Part shown: positions 22,929 to 33,982 of the stretch, piece after piece
Layout of the letters: each line of letters opens with the position of its first letter
How positions within the stretch are numbered: position 1 is the stretch's first letter
NCBI GenBank assembly: GCA_032622095.1
Contig: CP136061.1
Span: 6,210,734 to 6,274,733, forward strand
Source of the DNA: Siphonodentalium dalli
Lineage: Eukaryota > Mollusca > Scaphopoda > Gadilida > Siphonodentaliidae
DNA length: 64,000 nt
Direction of reading: 5' to 3'
The notes under the pieces: model-generated
What the model was told of the DNA's origin: nothing
Seen by the model: only the letters and a program-made list of their open reading frames with translations
Database searches by the model: none
Made by a program: the position numbers and the translations under genes

Positions 22929-24216
22929 CCAATTTCCGTTCATTTTCGGACTTTGCCTAATTTCGTGCATTTTGGAACTTTTTTTTCGAAAAATAAATTT
23001 CACAGGAAGTTTTGTCTCGCCCTACTTAAGACGTTGCCATGGTCATTTGCCACATTTCCCCAAATTTTTCTGACCGAGCAGAGCGGGAATTTCTATTTGA
23101 CCCACTTTTTGGGACTCGACCCAAAAACTTTTCAGCCCAAAAAGTTCGGCCCAGGTGGCCATTTTTTAATATGTGACAGTTTGCCACATTTTCCGAAATT
23201 TTCCCGACCGAGCAGAGCGAAAACTGGGATTCGACCCACTTTTTCGGACTCGACCCAAATTTTGTTCGGCCCAAATATTTTGGCCGAGGTGGCCATTTAT
23301 GGCTCCGCACTTGTTTCGGCCAATTTCCGTTCATTTTCGGACTTTGCCTAATTTCGTGCATTTTGGAACTTTTTTTCGAAAAATAAATTTCACAGGAAGT
23401 TTTGTCTCGCCCTACTTAAGACGTTGCCATGGTCATTTGCCACATTTCCCCAAATTTTTCTGACCGAGCAGAGCGGGAATTTCTATTTGACCCACTTTTT
23501 GGGACTCGACCCAAAAACTTTTCAGCCCAAAAAGTTCGGCCCAGGTGGCCATTTTTTAATATGTGACAGTTTGCCACATTTTCCGAAATTTTCCCGACCG
23601 AGCAGAGCGAAAACTGGGATTCGACCCACTTTTTCGGACTCGACCCAATTTTTTTTTCGGCCCAAAATATTTGGCCGAGGTGGCCATTTATGGCCAATTT
23701 CCGTTCATTTTCGGACTTTGCCTAATTTCGTGCATTTTGGAACTTTTTTTAGAAAAATAAATTTCACAGGAAGTTTTGTCTCGCCCTACTTAAGACGTTG
23801 CCATGGTCATTTGCCACATTTCCCCAAATTTTCCTGACCGAGCAGAGCGGGAATTTCTATTTGACCCACTTTTTGGGACTCGACCCAAAAACTTTTCAGC
23901 CCAAAAAGTTCGGCCCAGGTGGCCATTTTTTAATATGTGACAGTTTGCCACATTTTCTGAAATTTTCCCGACCGAGCAGAGCGAAAACTGGGATTCGACC
24001 CACTTTTTCGGACTCGACCCAAATTTTGTTCGGCTCAAAATATTTGGCCGAGGTGGCCATTTATGGCACCGCACTTGATTCGGCCAATTTCCGTTCATTT
24101 TCGGACTTTGCCTAATTTCGTGCATTTTGGAACTTTTTTTTGAAAAATATTTTCACAGGAAGTTTTGTCTCGCCCTACTTAAGACGTTGCCATGGTCATT
24201 TGCCACATTTCCCCAA
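22929..24216 (-). repeat. Inverted 390-bp array, 3.3 copies
   Basis: This is the reverse complement of the 1370-5390 array. Spacing between matching motifs is 390, 374 and 388 bases; the middle copy lacks about 16 bases. The first copy shares variants (AGCCATAAAT, CCAAAATATTTGGGCC) with the two innermost copies of the left array, as expected if the two arrays are mirror images that later gained or lost units. Confidence 0.95.
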
Positions 24217-24312
24217 TTTTTTTGAATAAGGAATAAGTAACTAAATTCACGCTGCTTAATATCGGACCTTCTGATCAGATTGAGTACCTTTAATGGAAGC
24301 GCTTTGAGCCTC
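24217..24312 (-). repeat. Outer flank of right array, mirror of 886-1372
   Basis: Continues past the array with GAATAAGGAATAAGTAACTA, the reverse complement of the left flank, through GACCTTCTGATCAGATTGAG. It marks the outer limit of the inverted structure as far as I can see homology. Confidence 0.7.
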
Positions 24313-24547
24313 TGGGGATAAATCGCTATGTAAACGCTATCCATTATTATTATTATTAATTAGCTGAGTGGGCACGCACCAATTGAACCCACAAGAGATT
24401 GTGGGAATTAGGGTTTGGAGTAGAACACCTTAAGAATTGAAACACAGAGGGCTCAAAAATCATTGTATTCAAATGAAACCACTATAATAAGTGTATCGCG
24501 GAAGTGTGATCTTGCAGACATCTTATTGATTATTGACAACTTATATG

Positions 24548-25890
24548 TCAGTTTGGGGTTAGGTCTTGAACAGCTTCCAAGACATTCGTGTAATGACTGA
24601 TTCCAAAATTGCCATCATTTCTGCTCAAGTCAATTGTTTCTGTCAGAATGTGGAGAATATCTTCACTAAAAGTATCAGACTCAATTATAGGCCGGGCTCC
24701 ATTATCAACATCTATATCATCATTGTGAATGAATCCTTCAACACCATACTCATCTAGATTTGGTATCTCACTTATTCCAACTGGGTTTTGTATTTGACCT
24801 GCTGTCCACAAGCTAAGCGGTGAAGCGCCAACAGTACGCAATCTATGCCCTGCCCATGCATCTGACCAGAATTGTAACTTCTCATTAATTTGCCCTTTAT
24901 ATACATAGTATAAAGCTTTTATGTGTGTATCATCTAGTGGATCCAAAATGTTACTGTCCTCCATGTAATAGAATACATTGTAATAGAATGAAATCACACC
25001 CTCATAAACGTCACGCCACAGACGTTCAATTCTTTGATTGTGTGTACTTTTGCCAGTTATCATGGAGTCAAGACCTCGATTTTGAAGCATGTAATCAGCC
25101 ACATAGAGGTTTTCCAAGCCTTTGTCAGACCTCACCCTTAGTGGGAGGCCATATCTCGTAACCGCTGAGAGGAAACAATTGAGCACTGTATCAGCTGTAT
25201 TGTTATCTGTACATTTAAGGAAAACGGGTAATCTGCTAAATCCATCCACACCTCCTACAATGATTAATCTCCACCTGATAAGTTTGTGATTTGTGTCTAT
25301 GTGCCACAAATGGTTTGGACCTTGCACATTATAAATCCGCCTATATGGAGGCGGTTGATTTGCCTTTCCTGCGCACCACGAGAGTCGATACGATGAATAC
25401 TTTCACGCAATCGCCAACGTTGTACTTTGACACCACGCAGGATCAACATTTGTCTGAGTAGTTTCTCTCCACAGAGAGGGAATCTGAGCATTATTTCTGT
25501 GAGTTGTTCGTCCATCTCGGTGTCGGTAATCTGACTGAAACTGAATTTACTCAAACCCAATCGAACCATTCGTCGGTAAATCGACCGTTCAGAAACCGAC
25601 AGTAAATTACTTATGTCCTTGATTGAGAATCCAATTTCAAGAAGCTCCTCTAAAATATTCCGTGGTATAACATATAAGGGCCTTCCACACATTGTATTGT
25701 CCACCAGCAGCCTTGTGTTAGAAAAAACAACGCATTCTGTTCTCAGTTTCATCATAGTTCCTCTGTTTCTTATTCCAAGATTTTCAAAATCTACCGTTGA
25801 CAATTTGCAAATGATATCTGCTGTTATTTTATCCCTGCTGAACTTATCAGTTAGTACATCCAAGTTTAGCTTTTTAAGAATATCTTCCAT
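24548..25890 (-). pseudogene. SAM-like / HTH / integrase-core protein, frameshifted
   Basis: The N-terminal 55 residues (from ATG at 25890) look like a SAM domain (ILKKLNLDVLTDKF, then DFENLGI, then KLRTEC). A helix-turn-helix follows (SIKDISNLLSVSERSIYRRM). The second frame (24548-25327) is an integrase core of the D,D,E type, with D in LWHIDTNH, D in VRSDKGLEN and E in [10 protein letters not shown]. This matches a class of animal integrase-core proteins beginning GPN.LWHID.NHKLIRW. The conserved [10 protein letters not shown] segment is in the second frame, so the reading frame breaks near 25,340-25,390. In the family such proteins are transposon-derived. No terminal repeats were found around it. 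It is most likely a decayed copy; programmed frameshifting cannot be excluded. Confidence 0.8.
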
Positions 25891-25971
25891 GGTCGTAGTA
25901 CATAAAAGCGTGAGAAAGAAATCTACGTGCGCCGGAAGCCGTAACTGCATAAGTCTGATTATTCCATACAA

Positions 25972-26399
25972 CGACCTTGGCCTTGATGTAGGGTGCCAAC
26001 CTTCACCTTCTGCTCTCAGAAGAGCATTGCTGATTGCGCCAATAAAGCGATACGAACGGTTATTAAAACGACGATAGCAACAGCTTCAGTTGAAATAAAA
26101 ATCCTCAGCATTCGTATTTGTTTTATATAATTTATTTTGAATATAATATACCACGGCTGTTATCCAAATTGAACAATTGGGTTACATAATTAAGTATTTA
26201 GTTAACTTGAATAAATATTGAAGTTGGCATATTGGGGAGGGGGGTTGCATGACAAAGAGCGAAATATCTTTCTATAAATTTTCTTTGTGGAATATACACA
26301 CATTTCGTGCTATTTTTTTTCCAGTAAATCTCGTCATATTTACTTAAAGACCGTCCAAGTTTTAGCTAGCATATATAGACCATTTACGTGCATGCCATC
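25972..26399. other. Non-coding segment, nothing recognised
   Basis: Contains the possible upstream region of the integrase-core gene and then AT-rich sequence. No motif is assigned. Confidence 0.4.
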
Positions 26400-27336
26400 T
26401 ACATATAATGACGAAATATCTGCATATAATGACAAAGTATCTGCATATATTAACAAAGTATATCTGCATATAAAGACAACATATCTGCATATAATGACAA
26501 AGTATGTGCATATAATGACAAAGTATGTGCATATAATGACACAGTATCTGCATATAAAGACGAAATATCTGCATATAATGACAAAGTATCTACATATAAT
26601 GACAAAATATCTCCATATAATGACAAAATATCTGCATATAACGACAAAGTATCTGCATATGAAGACAAAGTATCTGCATATATTAACAAAGTATCTGCAT
26701 ATAAAGACCAAGTATCTGTATATAAAGACAAAGTATCTACATATAATGACAAAATATCCGCATATGAAGACAAAGTATGTGCATATATTAACAAAGTATC
26801 TGCATATAAAGACAAAGTATCTGCATATATTAACAAAGTATCTGCATATAAGGACAAAGTATCTACATATAATGACAAAATATCTGCATATAATGACAAA
26901 GTATCTGCATATATTAACACAGTATGCGCATATATTAACAAAGAATCTGCATATACAGACAAAGTATGTACATATAATGACAAAGTATCTCCATATAATG
27001 ATAAAATATCGGCATATAATGACAAAATATCTGCATATAATGACAAAGTATCTGCATATATTAACAAAGTATCTGCATATAAAGACAAAGTATGTGCATA
27101 TAAAGACGAAATATCTGCATATAAAGACAAAGTATCTACATATAATGACAAAATATCTGCATATAATGACAAAGTATGTGCATATAATGACAAAATACTA
27201 CATATAATGACACATTATCTGCATATAAAGACGAAATATCTGCATATAATGACAAAGTATCTACATATAGTGACATACTATCTGCATATAATGACAAGGT
27301 ATCTGCATATAATGGCAAAGTATCTACATATAATGA
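26400..27336. repeat. 21-bp minisatellite, about 44 copies
   Basis: The unit is (T)CTGCATATAATGACAAAGTA with variants (AAAGAC, TATTAAC, AAATATC). Because 21 is a multiple of three and the unit lacks stops in several frames, one plus frame stays open for about 300 codons (a YLHIMTK heptad) and one minus frame for about 250 codons (SLYADTL). I treat these as by-products. The flanks show no promoter, signal sequence or splice sites. Confidence 0.95.
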
Positions 27337-27339
27337 CAA

Positions 27340-27785
27340 TCGCCAATATAAGGCAGCTATGGCGTTCCATTTCTGACACCCCCTATTTTATAGCCTTGTT
27401 GCAATGTTCAGTAGAGTTGAGATGCATAATATGTCAACATTGGTCATTATCGCTCTATAAATTTATATCGGTTCAACCCTTAGTTCCCTGTATCGCCCAC
27501 CCCTCCCTGAATTGAATTTTTCATTTGTATTATAGTCTCGTTACGTACACATTTTATCTCTTGTAACGTTTGCTTCAATGCGTCGAGTTCCGCTGCAGAG
27601 AATACAAAACTGACAACATTTTGAAATGTTAGCAGGCTTCAAACTCATCTTATCCAAGAAAAACTCCTGGTTCCATAAGAAATTTGTGTATAAGGTGTAC
27701 GCGCATTTGTTGAGTTAAAAACCAAAGGTCCCAAGTCAAGGTCCAAATCCCCAATACACTGTTGTGAGGTTTAACTCCATCTACA
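27340..27785. other. Non-coding segment, nothing recognised
   Basis: No recognised domain or repeat. It precedes the tandem foldback array. Confidence 0.4.
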
Positions 27786-27787
27786 TA

Positions 27788-28272
27788 CAGTAATGTCCAA
27801 AGTAATTGATAACTTAACCACAGCAAAATTATGGGTATTTTTTCATGATTTTAAATCCTGAAAAATTACCCATAATTATGCTGTGGTTAAGTGGTCAATT
27901 ACTTTGGGCATTACTGTAACCAATATAAGGATTTGAGGTCTAATGATAACTCAATCCTCATACAGTAATGTTCAACTTCAAAGTAATTGACCAACTAAGC
28001 ACAGCAGAATAATGGGTAATTTATCAGGATTTTAAATGCTGAAAAAATACCCATAATTCTGCTGTGGTTAAGTGGTCAATTACTTTGGGCATTACTGTAA
28101 CCAATATAAGGATTTGAGGTTTAATGATAACTCAATCCTCATACAGTAATGTTCAAAGTAATTGACCACTTAACCAGAGCAGAATTATTTGTAATTTTTC
28201 AGGATTTTAAATCCTGAAAAATTACCAATCAGTCTGATGTGGTTAAGTGGTCAATTACTTTGGGCATTACTG
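27788..28272. repeat. Three tandem copies of a TA-flanked foldback element
   Basis: Elements at 27788-27916, 27963-28097 and 28144-28272 each start CAGTAATG and end CATTACTG with TA on both sides, and fold into near-complete hairpins (CTTAACCACAGCA.AATTATGG paired with its complement). The intervening sequence AACCAATATAAGGATTTGAG is also repeated, so the period is about 178 bases and the unit is element plus flank. Confidence 0.9.
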
Positions 28273-28320
28273 TAACCAATATAAGGATGTGAGGTTTAAT
28301 GAGAACTCCATCCACATAAC

Positions 28321-28385
28321 TAACAAGAAAACCATAGTCAGAAATGGTAACGCCACCAAGATCGTATTATTAGCCATAAATATAA
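28321..28385 (-). repeat. Dispersed 60-bp LINE-related segment
   Basis: ACAAGAAAACCATAGTCAGA and AATGGTAACGCCACCAAGAT recur at 36,744-36,812. They also occur, in reverse complement, at 32,838-32,892 inside a LINE fragment. It is probably a truncated copy of that LINE in opposite orientation. Confidence 0.75.
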
Positions 28386-28831
28386 ATCATAATATAAAAT
28401 ATATTGGTTACATGAATGGACCGCCTCAGAATTCCGTTAAGATAAGTAATTCTTCAAATTATTACAATGAACTACGGCTTATAAATTACTGCAGGTTTCT
28501 CATTCGCCACACCAGAATGCTTCTAAATGCGGATCAAAGCTAAGAGTGCGTGGCACAGCCATTGTTCATAGACATTTTACAGATAGCGAGAATGATGCAT
28601 GCTGGGAACGAAAGCATCCACAGCAAAGCCATGTGCTTACGGAGGCATGCGTTTATTATAGGGGATTTATGGTGGGCCTATAAAACTAATTATAACTTTG
28701 TTATCTGTCATAGTTTATGCGTGAAATTTTAAACATATATACCTGGACATCTACCCCTTCCAGAATGTTGAAAAACATTTTCAGTTGCTCATCGTATTTT
28801 TATAGACGAAATAGTCCGAAATTCCAGAAAA

Positions 28832-29543
28832 TTGCGCTAACTGCTCAATGTCTTAATGTGTTACAAAACGTCTGATAAAAATAGTTCTATCGGGAATATT
28901 CACACCATTTTTTTTCAGAGAACATAGTGTAAATATAGTCCTATCGGGATATCGTAAAGGAGATTAATTAAACCCCTCAGACTGCCGAAACTGACGACAT
29001 TAAATTCGCTTTTTCGTGTCCCGCGGAAATGAAACTTGTCTGTCCATTGATGACGTTATTTATTTGACATAGTATTTTTTTCTTCTGTTGTATTTGAACA
29101 CTTGTTGCACGCGCAGGCTGCACGATCATAATAACTTCAACCGATAAGCGCCGACTGATACCCGCGCAACAGTTTGTCTCAAATAAATTGTTATCAAAAC
29201 GCAGGTTTATGGCCGCGGACATAAGCCGATTAAGTGTAATGTAATTTATCCATGAACTTGACTGAAAAATTGTGATTCTATCACCATTAGCCACGAAAAT
29301 GGGACCTCTAAACAGGCAAGTTTGATTTTCGGCGGACACGAACAAGCGAATTTATTGTCGGCAGTTTCGGCAGTCTGAGGGTTAATTAATCCCGAATTAA
29401 ACGGAACTACTTTACGATAGTCCGATAGGACTATGTTTACTCTATGCATGTTCTCTGAAAAAAATAGTGTGAATATTCCCGATAGAACTCTTTTTATCAG
29501 ACGTTGTGTAACACCTTAAAACATTGAGCAGTTATAGCGCAAA
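28832..29543. mobile_element. 711-bp foldback element with about 210-bp terminal inverted repeats
   Basis: The left terminus TTGCGCTAACTGCTCAATG pairs with CATTGAGCAGTTATAGCGCAA on the right. Pairing continues through AGTTCTATCGGGAATATTCA, TAGTCCTATCGG and CCTCAGACTGCCGAAACTG to about 29,045 and from 29,295. The central 250 bases are unique. The open frame inside (minus strand) has no recognisable domain. A similar 60-base sequence (TATAAAATATATTGGTT...CAGAATTCCGTTAA) lies on both sides, at about 28,390 and 29,650. Confidence 0.85.
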
Positions 29544-29815
29544 CCGAAATGTGTTGTCTTGCAAGATATCCCACCGCTTTAGCTAAATTTACCTTCCTAC
29601 AATATCCATAAAGAGGATCATATATTATATACCCACGGTTTTAATTATAGAATATAAAATATATTGGTTTCGCGAATGACCAACTCAGAATTCCGTTAAA
29701 ATAACAATAACAACCAGCACCTATAACGAACCGTTTTACTGGACTTGGCCTACTGGTCGCGTAGTTCCGACTTTTAAATAAACGGAATTTCCAACTCTAT
29801 AAATAAAAGCCCCAC

Positions 29816-29892
29816 AATGCATTCGCCCTGTCCACCACGCAATATCAAAATCTCAGCAGCTAGATACACCACAGGTGGCGTAATAAATGCTC
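29816..29892 (+). repeat. Dispersed short repeat, copy 1 of 3
   Basis: ATTCGCCCTGT, CCA.GC.ATA, ACACCACA and GGTGGCGTAATAAA occur in the same order at about 32,392-32,467 and 38,583-38,656. It is a short non-coding repeat of unknown class. Confidence 0.6.
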
Positions 29893-30136
29893 TTTATTAT
29901 TTCCATATCAGGAATACAGTAACAAACAAGACAGCAGTAAAATAAATGGGGACAAAAAGTTAGTGTAATCATGTAAGAAAGTTGTGACTCCCACCCCCTC
30001 AAAATACCTCCATCATTCGATCCCCGTCCCCATCATAATGGGGACAATAATTACTAGTTGGGATACCAGGCAATGGTAACCATGTATTTTAACCTTTATG
30101 TTGTAGTGTAATAATGTATGAAATTTCCAACTACAT

Positions 30137-30487
30137 GTGCATATTTCCACATATTCCAGACAAGCCAAACTACTAATGCTTGATGACATTGGGAACATGC
30201 AGCTAATTAGAATACTGCATGACTACCATACACATGCACTACCCGATTCCTTATCAAAATTATTCACAAACCTAGCAGATATACATAGCCATAATACTCG
30301 CTCAAAATCAAAAGGTAATCTATATCATGAATTTAAAAGGACCAAACCCTCAAAAAATGCAATCGCAAACAAAGCCCGAGCATTATGGAATAGCCTCCCT
30401 GAAGATTGCAAATTACGCATTGAAACATGTATTGACTACCCCAAATATCTAAAAGATCACTTTATCAATAGCTATAATGTATCATAA
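30137..30487 (+). pseudogene. CR1/L2-like LINE reverse transcriptase, C-terminal fragment
   Basis: The frame encodes the C-terminal tail typical of this LINE group: LPDSLSKLFTNLADIHSHNT, then RSKSKGNLY, then KARALWNSLPEDCK. It is 5'-truncated; no palm motifs are upstream. The 3' untranslated region runs to about 30,935 and ends in repeats of TTGAGTTTGA preceded by AATAAAATC, the short tandem tail typical of CR1-like elements. Confidence 0.8.
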
Positions 30488-30935
30488 ATGACCCATATGT
30501 GTTAATCACCTTCTATATTATTCAAATTCATCAAAGGACAAAAAACAAACAAAGCACCATATTCTTAGCCCAAATCAACTGAGATCCACTGGTAACTCAG
30601 TCACATCCTTACACATTCATTAAATTGAAATAATAATGTTTCAGGAAATCAAGTAACATATAGTTCTATTGCTTATGAGCGTATCTTCAACACATTATGT
30701 ACACCATTTACCACCCCACCCCTCCCCCTCCCCAACCTACATCTCTTTCTCTCTCTCAACTGTTCTTCTCCTCTTGCACTTGCACCCACATTATGTCTAT
30801 ATTATAATTATTGTATTATTATAGGGCTCTGACACAAAAGCCATGGCTTCCACAGAGCCCCATTACAATATTGTAATTTATGTATACTGAGCATCAAATA
30901 AAATCACTTGAGTTTGAGTTTGATTAACTTTTTTT
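30488..30935 (+). repeat. 3' untranslated region of the LINE fragment
   Basis: Pyrimidine-rich tract, then a TCTGACACAAAAGCCATGGC segment and the terminal GAGTTTGAGTTTGA repeats. It belongs to the preceding reverse transcriptase fragment. Confidence 0.65.
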
Positions 30936-31870
30936 TACAAAAGTTGTGAATCATACACACTCAAAATCTAACTTCCACCCCCACCCCACTACACTGTCCC
31001 TTCCACTTAAAAACATTCTGGAGATCAAGTTGGCCACAGGTGTTCATTTATTATACCCCACGTGTCTTGGACTGTTGCCAAATGCACAGTGCTCCATTAG
31101 AGGGCCTGCTTGGACTGTTGCCAAATTCACAATGTTAACTGCAGAGAGGTTGTATGTTATTGGAGACGTTCTAATATGACAATAGGCTGGCCTAATTAAC
31201 GAACCATGCACAGCTAAATACACACAAGCAACTTTTAATCTTCAAATAGATACAATTGTCGGCCTCCAAAATTCAATATACTTTCTTATATACAAACAAA
31301 CATTGAACTCATACCATTGTTTCACTTAACCAAAATAGCGAATTTCCCCAAAAGAACGCATATAGACTGCGCATGCGCAATTATATCAAAATACCCACAA
31401 TACACTTCACAATGGGTTATAATATTTGTTTTCCAAATTTGTTTTATCTTCAACTAAAAACAAATAGTCTATCGAAATAACTTTCAAATTAATATTACAC
31501 GTTTCTATAAATAAGCAAATTAGTATATATAAACAAAGCGTATTTCATTAATATTTGACTACAAAAAATACTCGGAACACAACTGTAAATAAACTAACTT
31601 GAGACTCTCAGTCACTCACACCGTCACAGTCTCACTATCGAGCTGACACTCAGAACAGCATCCGAAGCCGGAAATTTGGAAATTCGCCATTTTTCTTCAA
31701 ACAATTTTATTCTTTACAAAATACAAATTATCGGGTTAACATAAAACCATTCAAAAATTGAAACAAACTTAAATAATAAATAAATTAAACCATAAACTCT
31801 TACCATAATTACAGAAAATAAAAGATGGCCGTTACTACAAAAAAAACAGACATGCGCACTCCAATTAAAA

Positions 31871-32400
31871 TTACCCATAATTCAGTTCACTACACCAGGG
31901 GCTCCCAACAGGTTATACAATATTTTCAGGCTATCAGATTATTTATATTTTCGACTTTAAGTTTACAATTTGAGCCTGTCCTCACTCTATCGATACGATT
32001 TATCATAAACATATTATACACCAGTGGCGTTAACTTTACAACTTCGGCATCTACGTGATTATATCGGTACGATTCAGTAAGGTACAAACAATCTCCATAA
32101 AATACCCACAATTCAGTTCACTACATGCAGGGGCTCCCAATAGGTTATTCCCATTTATTATGGGCTCCCAATAGGTTATACAATATTTTCAGGCTATCAG
32201 ATTATTTATATTTTCAACAACATATTATTACACCGGTGACTTTAAGTTTACAATTTGAGCCTGTCCTGACTCTATCGATAGGATTTATCATATTTTCATA
32301 AACGTATTATACACCGCTGGCGTTAACTTTACAATTTCGGCATCTACGTGATTATATCGGTACGATTGAGTAAGGTACAAACAATCTCCAAGAATACATT
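31871..32400 (+). repeat. Tandem duplication, about 230-280 bp unit, 2 copies
   Basis: Both copies run TTCAGTTCACTACA, GGGGCTCCCAA.AGGTTATAC, CAGGCTATCAGATTATTTAT, TTGAGCCTGTCCT.ACTC, TCGGCATCTACGTGATTATA and GGTACAAACAATCTCCA. The second copy has an internal re-duplication of GGGCTCCCAATAGGTTAT. It is non-coding. Confidence 0.85.
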
Positions 32401-32837
32401 CGCCCTGTACTCCATGCGATATAAAAAAAACAAATGCTAGAAACACCACACTAGGTGGCGTAATAAATATGTGTGAAAATTAAAACAAAACAAAATAAAT
32501 TCCATGATGGCGTCCAATATGGACTGCCTAATTCTGCCCCAAAACATGTATATTGAATATATGGATGTTTATTGGGGGAAACCGATTATTTCAATGATAT
32601 TTTCATTAACTGAGATCCAAAACCCGACTTACGGGAGCTCGCTTCATGCGCGACTGTATCTTAAGCATATGTGCATATTTAATAAGCCAACAATTGGAAT
32701 CCCAACAGACGATTGGCGTGGGTCCCTTGTGCGATCTGTCCATCGAAAACTATTTAGACATCTCAAGACACGTAAGACCCAATAACTTAATATACAGAAT
32801 AGATATTTGATGTATTTTTTATAATTTATATTTATAT

Positions 32838-33660
32838 GTAATACTATAATCTTGGTGGCGTTACCATTTCTGACTATGGTTTTCTTGTCTCCATCGTGTG
32901 CGTGTGGTAGCCCAATCGAAGATGCTTATCACCACTTCTTTGAATGTGTTCATTATACACAAATAAGACAGGAACTATTCGATAATTTGATACAATTTGG
33001 TAATATAATCCTTGAAAACCTAGTAATAGGAAACCCCTTAATTAGTGACCGCGATAATACTGAAATGTTTTTGGCCGTTCATAAATACATTGCACTGTCA
33101 GAACGATTCTCGTGAATCCAGTGGACTTAATCAGTCTTACTACAAAACATCTTACTTATTATAAAACATAATACAAAACAAAATTACATTCATGTATGGG
33201 AGTTACCCAATATATCATTTTCTTTGTTGCACTAACTAAAAAAAAAATATTTGTTTGTTTGTTTGCCGCATTATACTTTGCTTAGTGAGGCACCGCCCGA
33301 CCTGGCCACAACTCCCACCACACATCAGACCATTAATCCAGTACTTATCATGCCCCCTCAGTAACCAGTAACCAAGATCTCACTGAATTTATATACCAAA
33401 GATATACTATATGACATTGCAGATTATTGTCCTGCATACAACGCCCCGCCGTTGTTCGACCCGCTCTAATATAGTATACACATTATAAATACATTAACAA
33501 TATATGTATATTTGCCTTGTCGATTCGGTCGGTGCCTCTCTAACCCCTGTTTGTTTATCTGGGAACGGGACAAATCTAAGTGTCGGCACTTGTTTCCCAA
33601 TCCCAATTGTTGTATGTATATATACATGTATATATTATATGGCAATAAAATATGTTTAAA
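32838..33660 (+). pseudogene. CR1/L2-like LINE, C-terminal fragment and 3' end
   Basis: An 87-residue frame (stop at 33,115) contains CACGSPIEDAYHHFFECVHY, the C..CG......H.F..C signature found after the reverse transcriptase domain of many LINEs, followed by a short tail. The 3' region includes AACGGGACAAAT and ends near GGCAATAAAATATGTTTAAA. A shared segment at its 5' end is found in reverse orientation at 28,321 and 36,744. Confidence 0.75.
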
Positions 33661-33982
33661 CTAAATCTGTATGTAGTAATTATAAGTAAATAAATTCTAA
33701 TATAATATTTAGATGTCCTGGATCGACTCATGTGGGTTGTGATATGATCCATCTACATCAGGTCGCAGCATGAGAAGGAACTTGGTATTACATGACCAAT
33801 TATATCATTGCAACATGAAAATATACTGTGAACTGTGACATGCCCACACCCATCCCCCTGCCCACACCCCTTCCATACCCATCCCCAAAATCATTATATT
33901 TGCCGCACACCATTGCACCACCTGTAAATATACACAGCAACTTTAATATCAATATAATATTAATCTATATCTATATTTGCGA

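Noticed and set aside
31825-32058. 77-codon frame starting at a good ATG context
   Set aside because: It runs into the tandemly duplicated non-coding block; no domain.
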